From positions 1-64,000 of the forward strand of contig NZ_BJYM01000025.1 of NCBI RefSeq assembly GCF_007991515.1: a DNA stretch of 64,000 bases, read 5' to 3'. Numbering within the stretch: the first letter of the stretch is position 1; every line of letters begins with the position of its first letter. A program made the position numbers and the translations under genes. The notes beneath the pieces were generated by a model that worked only from the letters and a program-made list of their open reading frames with translations, searched no databases and was not told where the DNA came from. This DNA comes from Oceanobacillus sojae. GTDB lineage: Bacteria > Bacillota > Bacilli > Bacillales > Amphibacillaceae. Positions 1 to 7,439 of the stretch are shown in pieces.

Positions 1-396
1 GTTCACCGTGAATGCCTGTTGGACAGTTTGTAGGACAAAGTCCATTTCCAGCGTCTGATCCAATTCCCAGCTAATAATATAACGGGAATACCAATCTATA
101 ATTGCTGTTAAATACATCCAGCTATGATGCAGACGAATATACGTAATATCAATACTCCAAACTTGGTTGGGGCGGCTGATATTCACTCCTTTCAATAGAT
201 AAGGATAAATACGATGCTGCAGATTGCGTTTACTCACATTGGGACCGGGATAGATGGCTTGAATCCCCATCTCACACATATGACGTTGTACCCTTTTACG
301 ATTAATTTTCACTCCTTCCTGGTTTAATAATTGGGTAATCCTGCGTGAACCGAAGAACGGAAATTGGGTGTAAATCTCATCAATACGGTGCTTCAT
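1..396 (-). pseudogene. IS3-family transposase orfB (DDE integrase core), N-terminally deleted and cut by the window edge
   Basis: Read on the minus strand from 396 the frame gives MKHRIDEIYTQFPFFGSRRI, then a helix-turn-helix-like KRVQRHMCEMGI, a YPGPN segment and WSIDITYI with the first catalytic aspartate of the DDE triad, followed by the TAIIDWYSRYI motif. It is open to base 1. Family members have about 50-60 further residues ahead of the RIDEIY segment, and these are absent here because orfA runs directly into it in a different frame. The rest of the catalytic triad lies outside the window. Confidence 0.75.
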
Positions 397-598
397 GTTC
401 GGCTTTCATTTTTTCCAAGTCTTTGTTTTGCTTCTCAAAGATTTGAGGCATATCTTGCAGGAACTGTGTCTTCCATTTATGAATCTGGTTCACATGGATT
501 CCGTGTTCCGATGCAATTTGACTCATAGATTTTTCTTCCTTTAAGGCTTCTAACACGATTTGTGATTTAAATTCGGCTGTATATCTTTTTCGTTTCAT
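380..598 (-). pseudogene. IS3-family transposase orfA, 3'-truncated
   Basis: The 72-residue product starts MKRKRYTAEFKSQIVLEAL and has the helix-turn-helix typical of IS3-family OrfA (SQIASEHGIHVNQIHKWKTQF, residues about 26-46). OrfA proteins of this group normally run to about 95-105 residues and end in a leucine-zipper segment. Here the frame stops at residue 72 where it meets orfB sequence, so the C-terminal part is missing. The start has a modest AGGTAGG site upstream. I infer an internal deletion that removed the end of orfA and the start of orfB. Confidence 0.75.
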
Positions 599-740
599 AT
601 ACCTACCTTAGCATCTCCTTTTTTCGTGTCTAGATTCTTGGGTTCATTATAAAAAGCAGCATTATTCCATTAAAAAATGCGGCAGCCTCAAAATAAAGGT
701 TAATTAAAAATACCAAAAAACCAGATTTTTAGATAAATAA

Positions 741-782
741 AAAGAATCCATTTTGAAAAAGATTGATCAAAATGGATTCTTT
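741..782 (-). terminator. Rho-independent terminator of the MFS gene
   Basis: A perfect 16-bp inverted repeat, AAAGAATCCATTTTGA at 741-756 and its complement at 767-782, with a 10-base loop. Read on the minus strand it ends in a T-rich tract just after the MFS stop codon. Confidence 0.85.
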
Positions 783-791
783 CCCATAAGT

Positions 792-1970
792 TTATTTTTT
801 ATAAAGTAAAGGTAAGCTTATTAAAAGCATAAAAATCCCTAATGCTAAAAAATAAAGTGGCATCGCAAGCACTGTACCATTATGGAAAACACTCATACCA
901 TAGGTTGCAGCACTGACGAGTAAATAATAACCTAAGCTAAATATCGCACCCGCAGAACCAATGACATCTTGAAATTCAATGAGCGCTAAGCTTAAACAGT
1001 TTGGTAAAGCCGTTCCTGTGCCAAATAGAATAATAAATATACTAACAATCATGGTTGGCATTTGTAATGAAATCGGTAAAAAGTGTACTAATGTAGCAAG
1101 CACTGTACCGACGAACATAATGGCTAACCCGAAAACGATAATCTTCTCAGGTTTTGTGTGGCTGACGAGTCGTTTAGACAGCATCGCACCTGCGATAGAA
1201 GCGAGCGCAACGACAATACCTAAAAAACCATACATTGCACTTGTTAGTGTAAAGTATTGCGTGAAAATAAACGGTGCTTCAGTATAATAGCTAAATAATA
1301 CACCGTTAATACCACCTATTATTACACCATAGCGCCATAGACGGGCATTTGTAACCATACGTTTTACTATTGGCAGCAGAGGCTTCATCTCGATATTAGC
1401 TAACGCTGTTTCAGGTAAGCGAAAAAACGTATAGCAAAATACAATAATACTCATAGTTACCAATACCAAAAATGTCACTTTAAAGCCAAAATAATAATCG
1501 GTAAAGCCACCTATTAACGGGCCAACGGCAGGTGTGAAGGCCATAGCAGCCGAAATTTGAGCGAACAATTTATGTCGTACAACGCCTGAAAAGCTTTCGC
1601 GTAATATTGTTTGTGTCACGACAGAACCAACACTTGCACCAAATGCTTGAATAAAGCGCGCGACTAATAAAACCACCATTTCACTTGCTATTAAACAAAG
1701 TACATTACCAACAAAATACAAAAACAGCCCATAAAGCATTGCCTTGCGCCGGCCGATTTTATCTGATAAACGCCCAAAGAAGAATACCCCGAAGGCAAAA
1801 GCAATAAAGTACACACTCATCGTAAGCTGTGCATCATTCATAGAAGTTTCAAATGCTTCTGCAATAGAAGGTAATGATGGGCTAAAAATAGTTTCACTAA
1901 TTTGTGGAAAGCCTACTAATAAAATTAATAAGAATAAGCTGGGTGTTTTGTCCCCGATGTTTTTCTTCAA
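792..1970 (-). CDS. MFS drug efflux transporter, Bcr/CflA type
   Basis: This 392-residue integral membrane protein has about 12 predicted transmembrane helices, the usual number for the major facilitator superfamily. The signature loop between helices 2 and 3 is visible (GRLSDKIGRRKAMLYG, about residues 66-81). So is the RFIQAFGASVGSVV segment around 105-120, typical of proton-driven Bcr/CflA drug exporters. The start is TTG at 1968-1970, preceded by a strong GGAGAGG site. That site overlaps the stop codon of a 27-codon upstream frame, which could control translation. A terminator follows. The substrate cannot be read from sequence. Proximity to an IS remnant and to the rlmH duplication suggests an acquired gene. 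Confidence 0.85.
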   Translation of the reverse strand: MKKNIGDKTPSLFLLILLVGFPQISETIFSPSLPSIAEAFETSMNDAQLTMSVYFIAFAFGVFFFGRLSDKIGRRKAMLYGLFLYFVGNVLCLIASEMVVLLVARFIQAFGASVGSVVTQTILRESFSGVVRHKLFAQISAAMAFTPAVGPLIGGFTDYYFGFKVTFLVLVTMSIIVFCYTFFRLPETALANIEMKPLLPIVKRMVTNARLWRYGVIIGGINGVLFSYYTEAPFIFTQYFTLTSAMYGFLGIVVALASIAGAMLSKRLVSHTKPEKIIVFGLAIMFVGTVLATLVHFLPISLQMPTMIVSIFIILFGTGTALPNCLSLALIEFQDVIGSAGAIFSLGYYLLVSAATYGMSVFHNGTVLAMPLYFLALGIFMLLISLPLLYKK

Positions 1971-1982
1971 TACAATCCTCTC

Positions 1983-2066
1983 CTAGATAATTATAGGTTT
2001 GAAAGAAAAACATCGCAGCTCGGGAATTGGCGGCTTCATGAGCTTAATTTTTTCTAATTCACTCAT
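1983..2066 (-). CDS. Possible 27-residue leader peptide ahead of the MFS gene
   Basis: A short frame begins ATGAGTGAATTAG at 2066, has a good ribosome site (AGAAGGAAG, 8 bases upstream) and ends in TAG at 1983-1985, inside the Shine-Dalgarno region of the efflux gene. Leader peptides placed like this commonly control resistance genes by translational attenuation. The product begins MSELEKIKLMKPPIPELR and is unlike anything I recognise. It could instead be the stub of a lost upstream gene. There is no direct evidence that it is translated. Confidence 0.35.
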   Translation of the reverse strand: MSELEKIKLMKPPIPELRCFSFKPIII

Positions 2067-2100
2067 GAATTCACTTCCTTCTAATTTAAAATACAAAAAA

Positions 2101-2130
2101 ATTGTACCATCAAAGACTAAAACAGTACAA
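2101..2130 (-). promoter_or_regulatory. Candidate promoter of the leader/MFS transcript with a dyad
   Basis: On the minus strand TTGTAC (2125-2130) and TACAAT (2101-2106) are spaced 18 bases apart and point towards the efflux gene. The arms TTGTAC and GTACAA are themselves inverted copies, so the promoter elements form a dyad that a regulator could bind. The rest of the gap from 2131 to 2479 is AT-rich; apart from a small perfect hairpin (TGCTTGA/TCAAGCA near 2425) I see no gene or element in it. Confidence 0.4.
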
Positions 2131-2479
2131 CTTTTTTTGAAACTGGTATAACTTTATTGTAAGGTGAATCACCATGTTATTCTATGTCAATTTTACAGCC
2201 GTTATCAATCTGCATTTGTTTTTTCTTTTCCACAGAATAAGATATACTGGACTAAGCAATAACGCAGGTTTCTTGTCTTTTCATCATTGACAATTTCAGC
2301 AAGCCCATTGAAATATTAATATTACCTTTTTATCCTGTAATAGAAAAACCACATCCTCACTGTCTCCCTCATAGTAAAATAAAATATCCCTAATTCCAAA
2401 TTAATAGAATTAAGGATTTACTGCTTGAATCAAGCAATTTTATATTTAACTACATATCACATTTCTGAAAAAACCTTAT

Positions 2480-2959
2480 TTACTTATGATACGGTTCCCC
2501 CCGATTAATCCGAAAGCTCCGATAAACCTGCTCCAACAGCGCCAGCCGCATCAACTGATGAGGAAACGTCATCTTAGAAAATGATAAAGCCAAATCACTT
2601 CGCTTTCGCACATCCTCACTAATCCCAAGCGAACCGCCAATCACAAACACAACCTTGCTTTTTCCGTAAGTCGCCAGCTCATCCAACTTTTTTGCCAGCT
2701 GTTCCGAGCTCAGCATCTTCCCCTCGATCTCAAGCGTAATCACAAAAGCATCCGGATGAACCTGGGCAAGAATACGCTCTCCTTCCTTACGTTTTACCTC
2801 TTCCATTTCCGCTTCACTCATCGTCTCAGGCGCTTTTTCATCTACTACCTCTACTATATTCACTTTCGCATAAGCACCTAACCGCTTTTTATATTCGTCT
2901 ATACCTTGCTTTAAGTATTTTTCCTTCAGCTTTCCTACAGTGACAAGGGTTATATTCAT
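2480..2959 (-). CDS. rlmH: 23S rRNA (pseudouridine-1915-N3)-methyltransferase RlmH, copy 1
   Basis: RlmH methylates pseudouridine 1915 in helix 69 of 23S rRNA, acting on assembled 70S ribosomes as a SPOUT-fold homodimer. The 159-residue length is normal. The SAM-binding knot motif VIGGSLG lies at 107-113, followed by [14 protein letters not shown] and the C-terminal [10 protein letters not shown]. This copy keeps the C-terminus I recall for Bacillus RlmH, so it is the better candidate for the working enzyme. A second copy lies at 5788-6267, same strand, differing at seven residues. Both are preceded by the same ribosome site, AAAGGAAGATTTT. In Bacillus rlmH (yydA) is found near walJ/htrA; here it is about 30 kb away. 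Confidence 0.93.
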   Translation of the reverse strand: MNITLVTVGKLKEKYLKQGIDEYKKRLGAYAKVNIVEVVDEKAPETMSEAEMEEVKRKEGERILAQVHPDAFVITLEIEGKMLSSEQLAKKLDELATYGKSKVVFVIGGSLGISEDVRKRSDLALSFSKMTFPHQLMRLALLEQVYRSFRINRGEPYHK

Positions 2960-3057
2960 TAAAATCTTCCTTTATGTTAAAATAATATTTTTCGTCATAA
3001 TCTCCTTCTATTTTACCATATCCCCACCCCCTGAACACTTATTTCCCGACAACACAC

Positions 3058-3103
3058 AAAAAGAGATACCTGATATTTTTCAATAAATATACAGACATCT
3101 CTT
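3058..3103 (-). terminator. Terminator downstream of the SIS-domain remnant
   Basis: An imperfect stem with AAGAGAT at 3061-3067 and ATCTCTT at 3097-3103, extended by CTGATATTT/AAATATACAG pairing. Read on the minus strand it ends in TTTTT. It would have served the degraded SIS gene just upstream of rlmH copy 1. Confidence 0.6.
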
Positions 3104-3143
3104 CTATTAAAATCACAATCTATTTTTCTATAAAAATACACAC

Positions 3144-3357
3144 CTAAAACAAACTATCCTCTACAGCAAGACACAAACAATGATAAATTGGCAAATGTAA
3201 CTCCTGAATCTTATAAGTCTCCGTCTCTGGAACTAAGATATTACAATTTGTATACTCCCCAATTGTTCCATGTTCCCGGCCGCTTAACAGAATAACATTC
3301 ATTCCAATCATTTTCCCTATCATCGCTGCATATTTTACATTTTTCGAAGTCCCAATA
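3144..3357 (-). pseudogene. C-terminal remnant of a SIS-domain sugar-phosphate isomerase (GmhA-like)
   Basis: Reading the minus strand from about 3357 gives an open frame of about 70 codons ending in TAG at 3144-3146. It contains IGTSKNVKYAA, MNVILLSGREHGTIGEY and LVPETETYKIQELHLPIYH. These match the second half of the SIS fold in GmhA-type phosphoheptose isomerases (usual motifs: STSGNSKNV, V-GLTGR-GG, IQE-HL). No start or N-terminal half is present. The upstream hydrolase gene runs straight into it, and the last five residues of that hydrolase come from this DNA in another frame. I infer that the hydrolase cassette inserted into and truncated a SIS gene. Confidence 0.65.
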
Positions 3358-4354
3358 AGCGCTTTAAATTGTCATCAATAAATGTATTATCAGTACTGTT
3401 AATTCCACGACCAGCAAAATGGCCCCATACTGATTCAATAGGATGATATTCAGAATTAGATACTAGATTAGCCTCATATTCATTATTATCTGCAGTGCAG
3501 AAAAGATCTGTACTTCCCGGCATGATATAAGTAATCGCTTCTATGCTTTTTAGTGCTTCATCAAACTCTCCATTATACACGGAGTTAGCACTAATATCTG
3601 CATGTTGTCCTGTCCATAACATGGCTAGTACATTGTGCGGATCCATACTCATAAAACTATTTTCCCAAACTCCTACTGCAAAACCTTCCAAGGAGTCAAA
3701 TCCCATTTCTCGGAAAAGTTCTTCTTTATAGAAAGTCTGTGATAATCCCCATCCTGCATAGACACGCCCTACTGCACGCATGTCTTCAGAGGTCAATTGG
3801 TTTAACTTAGTAGAATTTGAGTCGATTGAGGCCATAAGCGCAGCCTTAAGTCCATCGAGGACCACATACGTTTGCGGCCAAGTCTTTGCATTTCCACAGA
3901 ATGAGGCAATTCGTTCTACCATATCAGGATAAATTGCCCCCCATTGAAATGACTGAAGACCTCCCATTGACCACCCAACAACAAGAGCAATCTTCTGAAC
4001 GCCAAATTTTTCGGTCACTAGTCGATACTGCAATTGAATATTGTCATAGATTGTTACCTGTGGAAAATTAGCCTTATCGAACGGTGCTGGCGTATTACTT
4101 GGAGACGAAGATAACCCGTTCCCTAATAGATTTGGAACAATAATGAAATATTTCTCAGGATCCAATGCCATCCCGTTTCCAATTAACCATTCATTATTAA
4201 CATGCTGGTCACCAAAAGCCGTTGGATAAACGATAACGTTATCTTTCCTTTCATTTAATGTTCCATAAGTCTTGTAAGCAAGAAAAGCATTTGGTAATGT
4301 CACTCCAGACTGCAATGTTACTTCACCTAAATTATAAAGCTCAAAATCCTCCAT
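3335..4354 (-). CDS. Alpha/beta-hydrolase of the homoserine O-acetyltransferase (MetX-like) family
   Basis: The 339-residue protein has the alpha/beta-hydrolase architecture of MetX-type acyltransferases. The nucleophile elbow is GWSMGG with Ser129, the likely catalytic Asp is D283 (PGSTDLFC) and the His is H312 (WGHFAG). Residues 45-60 (TAFGDQHVNNEWLIG) and LLGNGLSSSPSNT form the oxyanion/substrate region. Divergence from true MetX suggests an esterase or acyltransferase of unknown substrate. It is transcribed away from a LysR gene 142 bases upstream, the usual arrangement of a LysR regulator and its target. The extreme C-terminus (GLRKM) is encoded by the truncated SIS gene, so the original end may have been lost or replaced without harming the catalytic core. 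Confidence 0.75.
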   Translation of the reverse strand: MEDFELYNLGEVTLQSGVTLPNAFLAYKTYGTLNERKDNVIVYPTAFGDQHVNNEWLIGNGMALDPEKYFIIVPNLLGNGLSSSPSNTPAPFDKANFPQVTIYDNIQLQYRLVTEKFGVQKIALVVGWSMGGLQSFQWGAIYPDMVERIASFCGNAKTWPQTYVVLDGLKAALMASIDSNSTKLNQLTSEDMRAVGRVYAGWGLSQTFYKEELFREMGFDSLEGFAVGVWENSFMSMDPHNVLAMLWTGQHADISANSVYNGEFDEALKSIEAITYIMPGSTDLFCTADNNEYEANLVSNSEYHPIESVWGHFAGRGINSTDNTFIDDNLKRLLGLRKM

Positions 4355-4496
4355 GAGTTGTCACTCCTTTCTAAATGAAACACAACATTAAGAATGTATT
4401 TCTTGTTATTAAGTATAAAGCTGTGTTACATTCAATAAAAGTGAACAAAATTAATAGTAGCATTCAAAAATATTGAAAGCGAGAGGGGGAATTATG

Positions 4497-5405
4497 ATGG
4501 AATTACGCCAACTGAATACATTTCATACGGTTGCAACAACTTTAAATTTCAGTCGAGCTGCTGAAGCACTAAACTATGTACCTTCAAACGTCACGATGCA
4601 AATAAAAGCATTGGAGGAAGAGCTTAATGTTCGTCTTTTTGACCGCTTGGGAAAGCATCTCGTTCTCACAGCTGCGGGTAAACGTTTTTTAACTCATGTC
4701 CAAGACATTCTAAACAAATTAGACGAAGCACGCAGCTCCGTTCATGACAATGAAATTCTTAGTGGTACTCTAACGATTAGTGCCAACGAGGTTGTTTGTG
4801 CCTATCGACTTCCAGAGGTCTTTAAACTTTTCCGTTTTCGGTATCCGGGAGTTCGCCTTATCTTTCGCTCTGTTTCAAATCAACAACTTAAACAAACGCT
4901 CTTTGAGGGTACCTCAGATGTCGCCTTTATACTTGACGAACCCATTCAATCAACGGGACTTGCAGTGGAAGCATTGACAGAAGAAAATTTTCGCTTGTTC
5001 GTTGCTCCAGATCATCCACTGGCTAAACAAACTGCAATACAGCTTGAAGATTTTTACGGAGAGGTGTTCCTGATTAATGAAAAAGGTTGTCCCTATCGAA
5101 CAATGTTTGACCAAACATTTAAGAAAGGAGACATTGACAGTATTTCATCTTTAGAGTTCCAAAGTGCAGAAGCCATTAAACAATGTGCAATCTCAGGAAT
5201 TGGTATTGCCTTTCTTCCTAAAATAGTAACTGAAGTCGAAGTTGAACGTGGCGAACTTGTTGCTCTTCCTTGGCCGTTTCCAAATTTGGATGTATATACA
5301 CATATGGCATGGCATAAAGACAAGTGGCTTTCACCAATTATATTATCTTTCATTGAAACAGCAAGGGAGATTCTAGCTTTTACGGAAGACAATATGCCAA
5401 AGTAG
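4497..5405 (+). CDS. LysR-family transcriptional regulator
   Basis: The product of about 302 residues starts MELRQLNTFHTVA, the standard LysR start, with a winged helix-turn-helix in residues 1-60 (FSRAAEALNYVPSNVTMQIKALEEEL) and a periplasmic-binding-protein-like effector domain from about 90. I place the start at ATG 4497 (ATG 4494 is equally possible) because AGAGGGGGA at 4482-4490 is the ribosome site; a TTG further upstream lies before it. The gene diverges from the MetX-like hydrolase, which it probably controls together with itself. The inducer is unknown. Confidence 0.88.
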   Translation: MELRQLNTFHTVATTLNFSRAAEALNYVPSNVTMQIKALEEELNVRLFDRLGKHLVLTAAGKRFLTHVQDILNKLDEARSSVHDNEILSGTLTISANEVVCAYRLPEVFKLFRFRYPGVRLIFRSVSNQQLKQTLFEGTSDVAFILDEPIQSTGLAVEALTEENFRLFVAPDHPLAKQTAIQLEDFYGEVFLINEKGCPYRTMFDQTFKKGDIDSISSLEFQSAEAIKQCAISGIGIAFLPKIVTEVEVERGELVALPWPFPNLDVYTHMAWHKDKWLSPIILSFIETAREILAFTEDNMPK

Positions 5406-5409
5406 TTTT

Positions 5410-5664
5410 TTAACTTTTAATAGCAGGGCTTTTTTCAGGTGCTTTTCCCAACAACTTGATCACACGTTTATATTTTTGTTTCTTTTCTTTATCTTCTTCA
5501 CGAAAAACATTCATAACAAGAATGGGTCTATTCCCTCTTTTTGTTTGAACTAATACTATATCTCCCTGCGCAATCGGCGTATCTCTTAATCTTATATGAA
5601 TATGCCAGTGATACATTTTATCTGTATTTAATTTCAAATTTCCATTTTCAAAATAAATATCCAT
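5410..5664 (-). CDS. Small conserved protein, DUF5839-like
   Basis: The 84-residue basic protein converges on the LysR gene. It has a middle section of short strands (QGDIVLVQTKRGNRPILVMNVF) and a lysine-rich end. It resembles small Bacillus proteins I recall as DUF5839; function is unknown and the family name is from memory. The start is odd. ATG 5664 lies inside one arm of a 16-bp inverted repeat (5652-5699) and has no good ribosome site, so translation may be weak or the gene may have lost its original 5' end. It lies inside the cassette between the rlmH copies. Confidence 0.55.
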   Translation of the reverse strand: MDIYFENGNLKLNTDKMYHWHIHIRLRDTPIAQGDIVLVQTKRGNRPILVMNVFREEDKEKKQKYKRVIKLLGKAPEKSPAIKS

Positions 5665-5699
5665 TGCCTAGATCAATATCTAAGCAATGGATATTTATT
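5652..5699. repeat. Long inverted repeat over the start of the small conserved gene
   Basis: AATAAATATCCATTGC at 5652-5667 is repeated perfectly inverted at 5684-5699. After one C/A mismatch the stem continues with TAGAT/ATCTA (5669-5673, 5678-5682), leaving a four-base CAAT loop. The start codon of the 84-residue protein sits in one arm. There is no T-run, so it is not a terminator. Confidence 0.85.
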
Positions 5700-5787
5700 G
5701 AAGTAATTTTATTGAGGAGCAATGTATATATGCATAAATAGATAAAACTTACTCTCTTTATCTATATTTGAGGGTATTAATTTACCG

Positions 5788-6267
5788 TTATTTATGGTAA
5801 GGAGCCCCTCTAATAATCCGAAAACTCCGATAAATCTGCTCCAACAGCACCAGCCGCATCAACTGATGAGGAAACGTCATCTTAGAAAACGACAAAGCCA
5901 AATCACTCCGCTTCCGCACATCCTCACTAATCCCAAGCGAACCGCCAATCACAAACACAACCTTGCTCTTCCCGTAAGTCGCAAGCTCATCCAGATTTTT
6001 GGCTAGCTGCTCTGAGCTCAGCATCTTCCCCTCGATTTCAAGCGTAATCACAAAAGCATCTGGATGAATCTGGGCAAGAATACGCTCGCCTTCCTTACGT
6101 TTTACCTCTTCCATTTCCGCTTCACTCATCGTCTCTGGTGCTTTTTCATCCGCCACCTCGACTATATTTACTTTTGCATAAGCGCCTAACCGCTTTTTAT
6201 ATTCATCGATGCCCTGCTTTAAGTATTTTTCCTTTAGCTTTCCTACAGTGACAAGGGTTATATTCAT
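5788..6267 (-). CDS. rlmH: RlmH-like methyltransferase, copy 2 (possibly degenerating)
   Basis: This 159-residue protein differs from copy 1 at only seven positions: V39A, V67I, K91N, A140V, V145I, N152I and E155A (copy 1 to copy 2). The SAM-binding knot VIGGSLG (107-113) is intact. N152I and E155A fall in the C-terminal [10 protein letters not shown] segment. From memory S. aureus RlmH has Met at 152 but keeps Glu155, so E155A is the change more likely to affect function. DNA identity looks near 90 percent over the stretches I compared, so the duplication is fairly recent or one copy came from a relative. The upstream identity stops just before the ribosome site. Either copy could be the ancestral one. 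Confidence 0.88.
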   Translation of the reverse strand: MNITLVTVGKLKEKYLKQGIDEYKKRLGAYAKVNIVEVADEKAPETMSEAEMEEVKRKEGERILAQIHPDAFVITLEIEGKMLSSEQLAKNLDELATYGKSKVVFVIGGSLGISEDVRKRSDLALSFSKMTFPHQLMRLVLLEQIYRSFRIIRGAPYHK

Positions 6268-6343
6268 TAAAATCTTCCTTTATTTTTTTCGATTTTATCC
6301 ACATCTTTTATTTTACCACGTATTTTCCTGACAGCTATACATA

Positions 6344-6387
6344 AAAACCGGGATTTCCTGCATCTATAACGCAGAAATCCCGGTTTT
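6344..6387 (-). terminator. Terminator of the HAD phosphatase gene
   Basis: AAAACCGGGATTTC (6344-6357) pairs with its complement at 6374-6387, with an extra CTGC/GCAG stem. On the minus strand it is followed by TTTTTATG. The arms carry A- and T-runs on both sides, so it may work in both directions. Confidence 0.9.
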
Positions 6388-6419
6388 CTATTTTTATTCC
6401 ATTTTCTCAAAGCCTTCCT

Positions 6420-7196
6420 TTATTCAATCAGCCCGCACATCTTCAATCCTTCCGCAATCCCGTCATCATCATGCGATTTCGTAATATATGTCGCGGCTTC
6501 CTTAATCTCTTCCACTGAGTTTTCCATTGCCACCGATGTTTTCACAAACTGAAACATTTCCAAGTCATTCAATCCATCACCAAAAGCATATGTATTCTCT
6601 TTGGAAAATCCAGCGGCTTCCAAGAATTCCTTTATACCTGTTGCTTTGGAGATGCCTTTTGGAAAGACATCGCAGTTATAAGGAGAGTTTCGGACAAAGT
6701 TGAGCTCCGGGAATTTTTCCTGATACGCTTCTTCGCCTTCCTCAATGAATACTTCGACCTGATAGACCGGCTTATTCATATAAATGTCATCATCAACCAC
6801 TGGTATCTCTCTGTCGCAATACTCACAGTCCTTTTTTAACAGCTCGGATTTATCATTTGTTGTGTAGATCCGTTCAGCTGTGTGGTAACAGATTGTTACA
6901 CCTCTTTGTTCTGTATACTCTTCCAGTTTCTTTAATTCAACAGGATTTATTCGGTTTCGGTAGATAACCTCTCCTTCATGCACAATGAACTGTCCATTCA
7001 TTAATACAGCTGACTGAATCCCTGTTTCTGCCTGCAATTCCTTTGTTTCAAATACAGGTCTTCCAGTTGCGAGGACAGGTATGCCGTTATTTTCAATTAG
7101 TTTTTCAATTGCTTTTACGCTGCTTTCTGCTACTTTTTTTTCACTTGTCAGTAATGTTCCGTCTAAATCAAAGAATACGATTGGTCTCTTTGTCAA
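6420..7196 (-). CDS. Cof-type HAD-IIB phosphatase (YkrA-like)
   Basis: The 258-residue cytosolic phosphatase has all four HAD motifs: DLDGT near residue 10 with the nucleophile Asp, the ATGR motif II near residue 43, a conserved Lys around 200 and GDGLNDLEM near 223. The C2-type cap domain lies between motifs II and III, as in the Cof/YkrA subfamily that dephosphorylates sugar phosphates or flavin-related compounds. The substrate cannot be deduced. It is a single gene with its own terminator and a GGAGG site. It is the first gene beyond the rlmH duplication. Confidence 0.88.
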   Translation of the reverse strand: MTKRPIVFFDLDGTLLTSEKKVAESSVKAIEKLIENNGIPVLATGRPVFETKELQAETGIQSAVLMNGQFIVHEGEVIYRNRINPVELKKLEEYTEQRGVTICYHTAERIYTTNDKSELLKKDCEYCDREIPVVDDDIYMNKPVYQVEVFIEEGEEAYQEKFPELNFVRNSPYNCDVFPKGISKATGIKEFLEAAGFSKENTYAFGDGLNDLEMFQFVKTSVAMENSVEEIKEAATYITKSHDDDGIAEGLKMCGLIE

Positions 7197-7322
7197 TTTT
7201 TGACCTCCTCACATGTCCTGATGGAGTAATGTACCCTTATTCTAAAAGATAACGGGAGGAAAAGCTAGGCTTTCTGTCTTTTTCCGAATTGTTTTCATTT
7301 CCAATTTTTCCTATGCTTACAA

Positions 7323-7349
7323 GTTTCATGTTCTCCCTACCGTGGAATA
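7323..7349 (+). promoter_or_regulatory. Weak SigB-like promoter candidate upstream of pyruvate oxidase
   Basis: GTTTCA (7323-7328) and GGAATA (7344-7349) with 15 bases between resemble a general-stress (SigB) promoter. I recall that B. subtilis ydaP, the likely counterpart of the downstream gene, belongs to the SigB regulon. The match is partial. A SigA-like TTGAAG (7375-7380) and TATAAG (7401-7406) pair is also present, but with a poor 20-base spacing. Confidence 0.25.
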
Positions 7350-7439
7350 GACTAACTAGGCAAAAAAATGTAGTTTGAAGCCGTTTTACCGCTTCATTGA
7401 TATAAGAATTAAAATGCTCATAAAAAGGAGATGTGTTTT

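Larger units (their letters stand above)
1..646 (-). mobile_element. Partial IS3-family insertion sequence (IS150/IS1222-like), cut by the window edge
   Basis: The segment carries orfA- and orfB-type transposase coding sequence on the minus strand. Upstream of orfA, about 50 bases away, the sequence read on the minus strand begins TGAACCCAAGAATCTAGACA, which has the TG start typical of IS3-family terminal repeats, so I place the outer end near 646. The other end lies beyond base 1, so neither the second terminal repeat nor a target duplication can be seen. The two frames are joined with the normal linker region missing (see the gene entries), so the copy is probably inactive. Family assignment rests on the helix-turn-helix of orfA and the DDE-type core of orfB. 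Confidence 0.75.

Noticed and set aside
3357-3370. AAGCGCTT near the hydrolase 3' end as a cre site
   Set aside because: It lies inside coding sequence at the end of a gene with no promoter nearby and matches only the core.
7375-7406. SigA promoter TTGAAG/TATAAG ahead of pyruvate oxidase
   Set aside because: The spacing is 20 bases, too wide for a normal SigA promoter, so it is not listed as its own feature.
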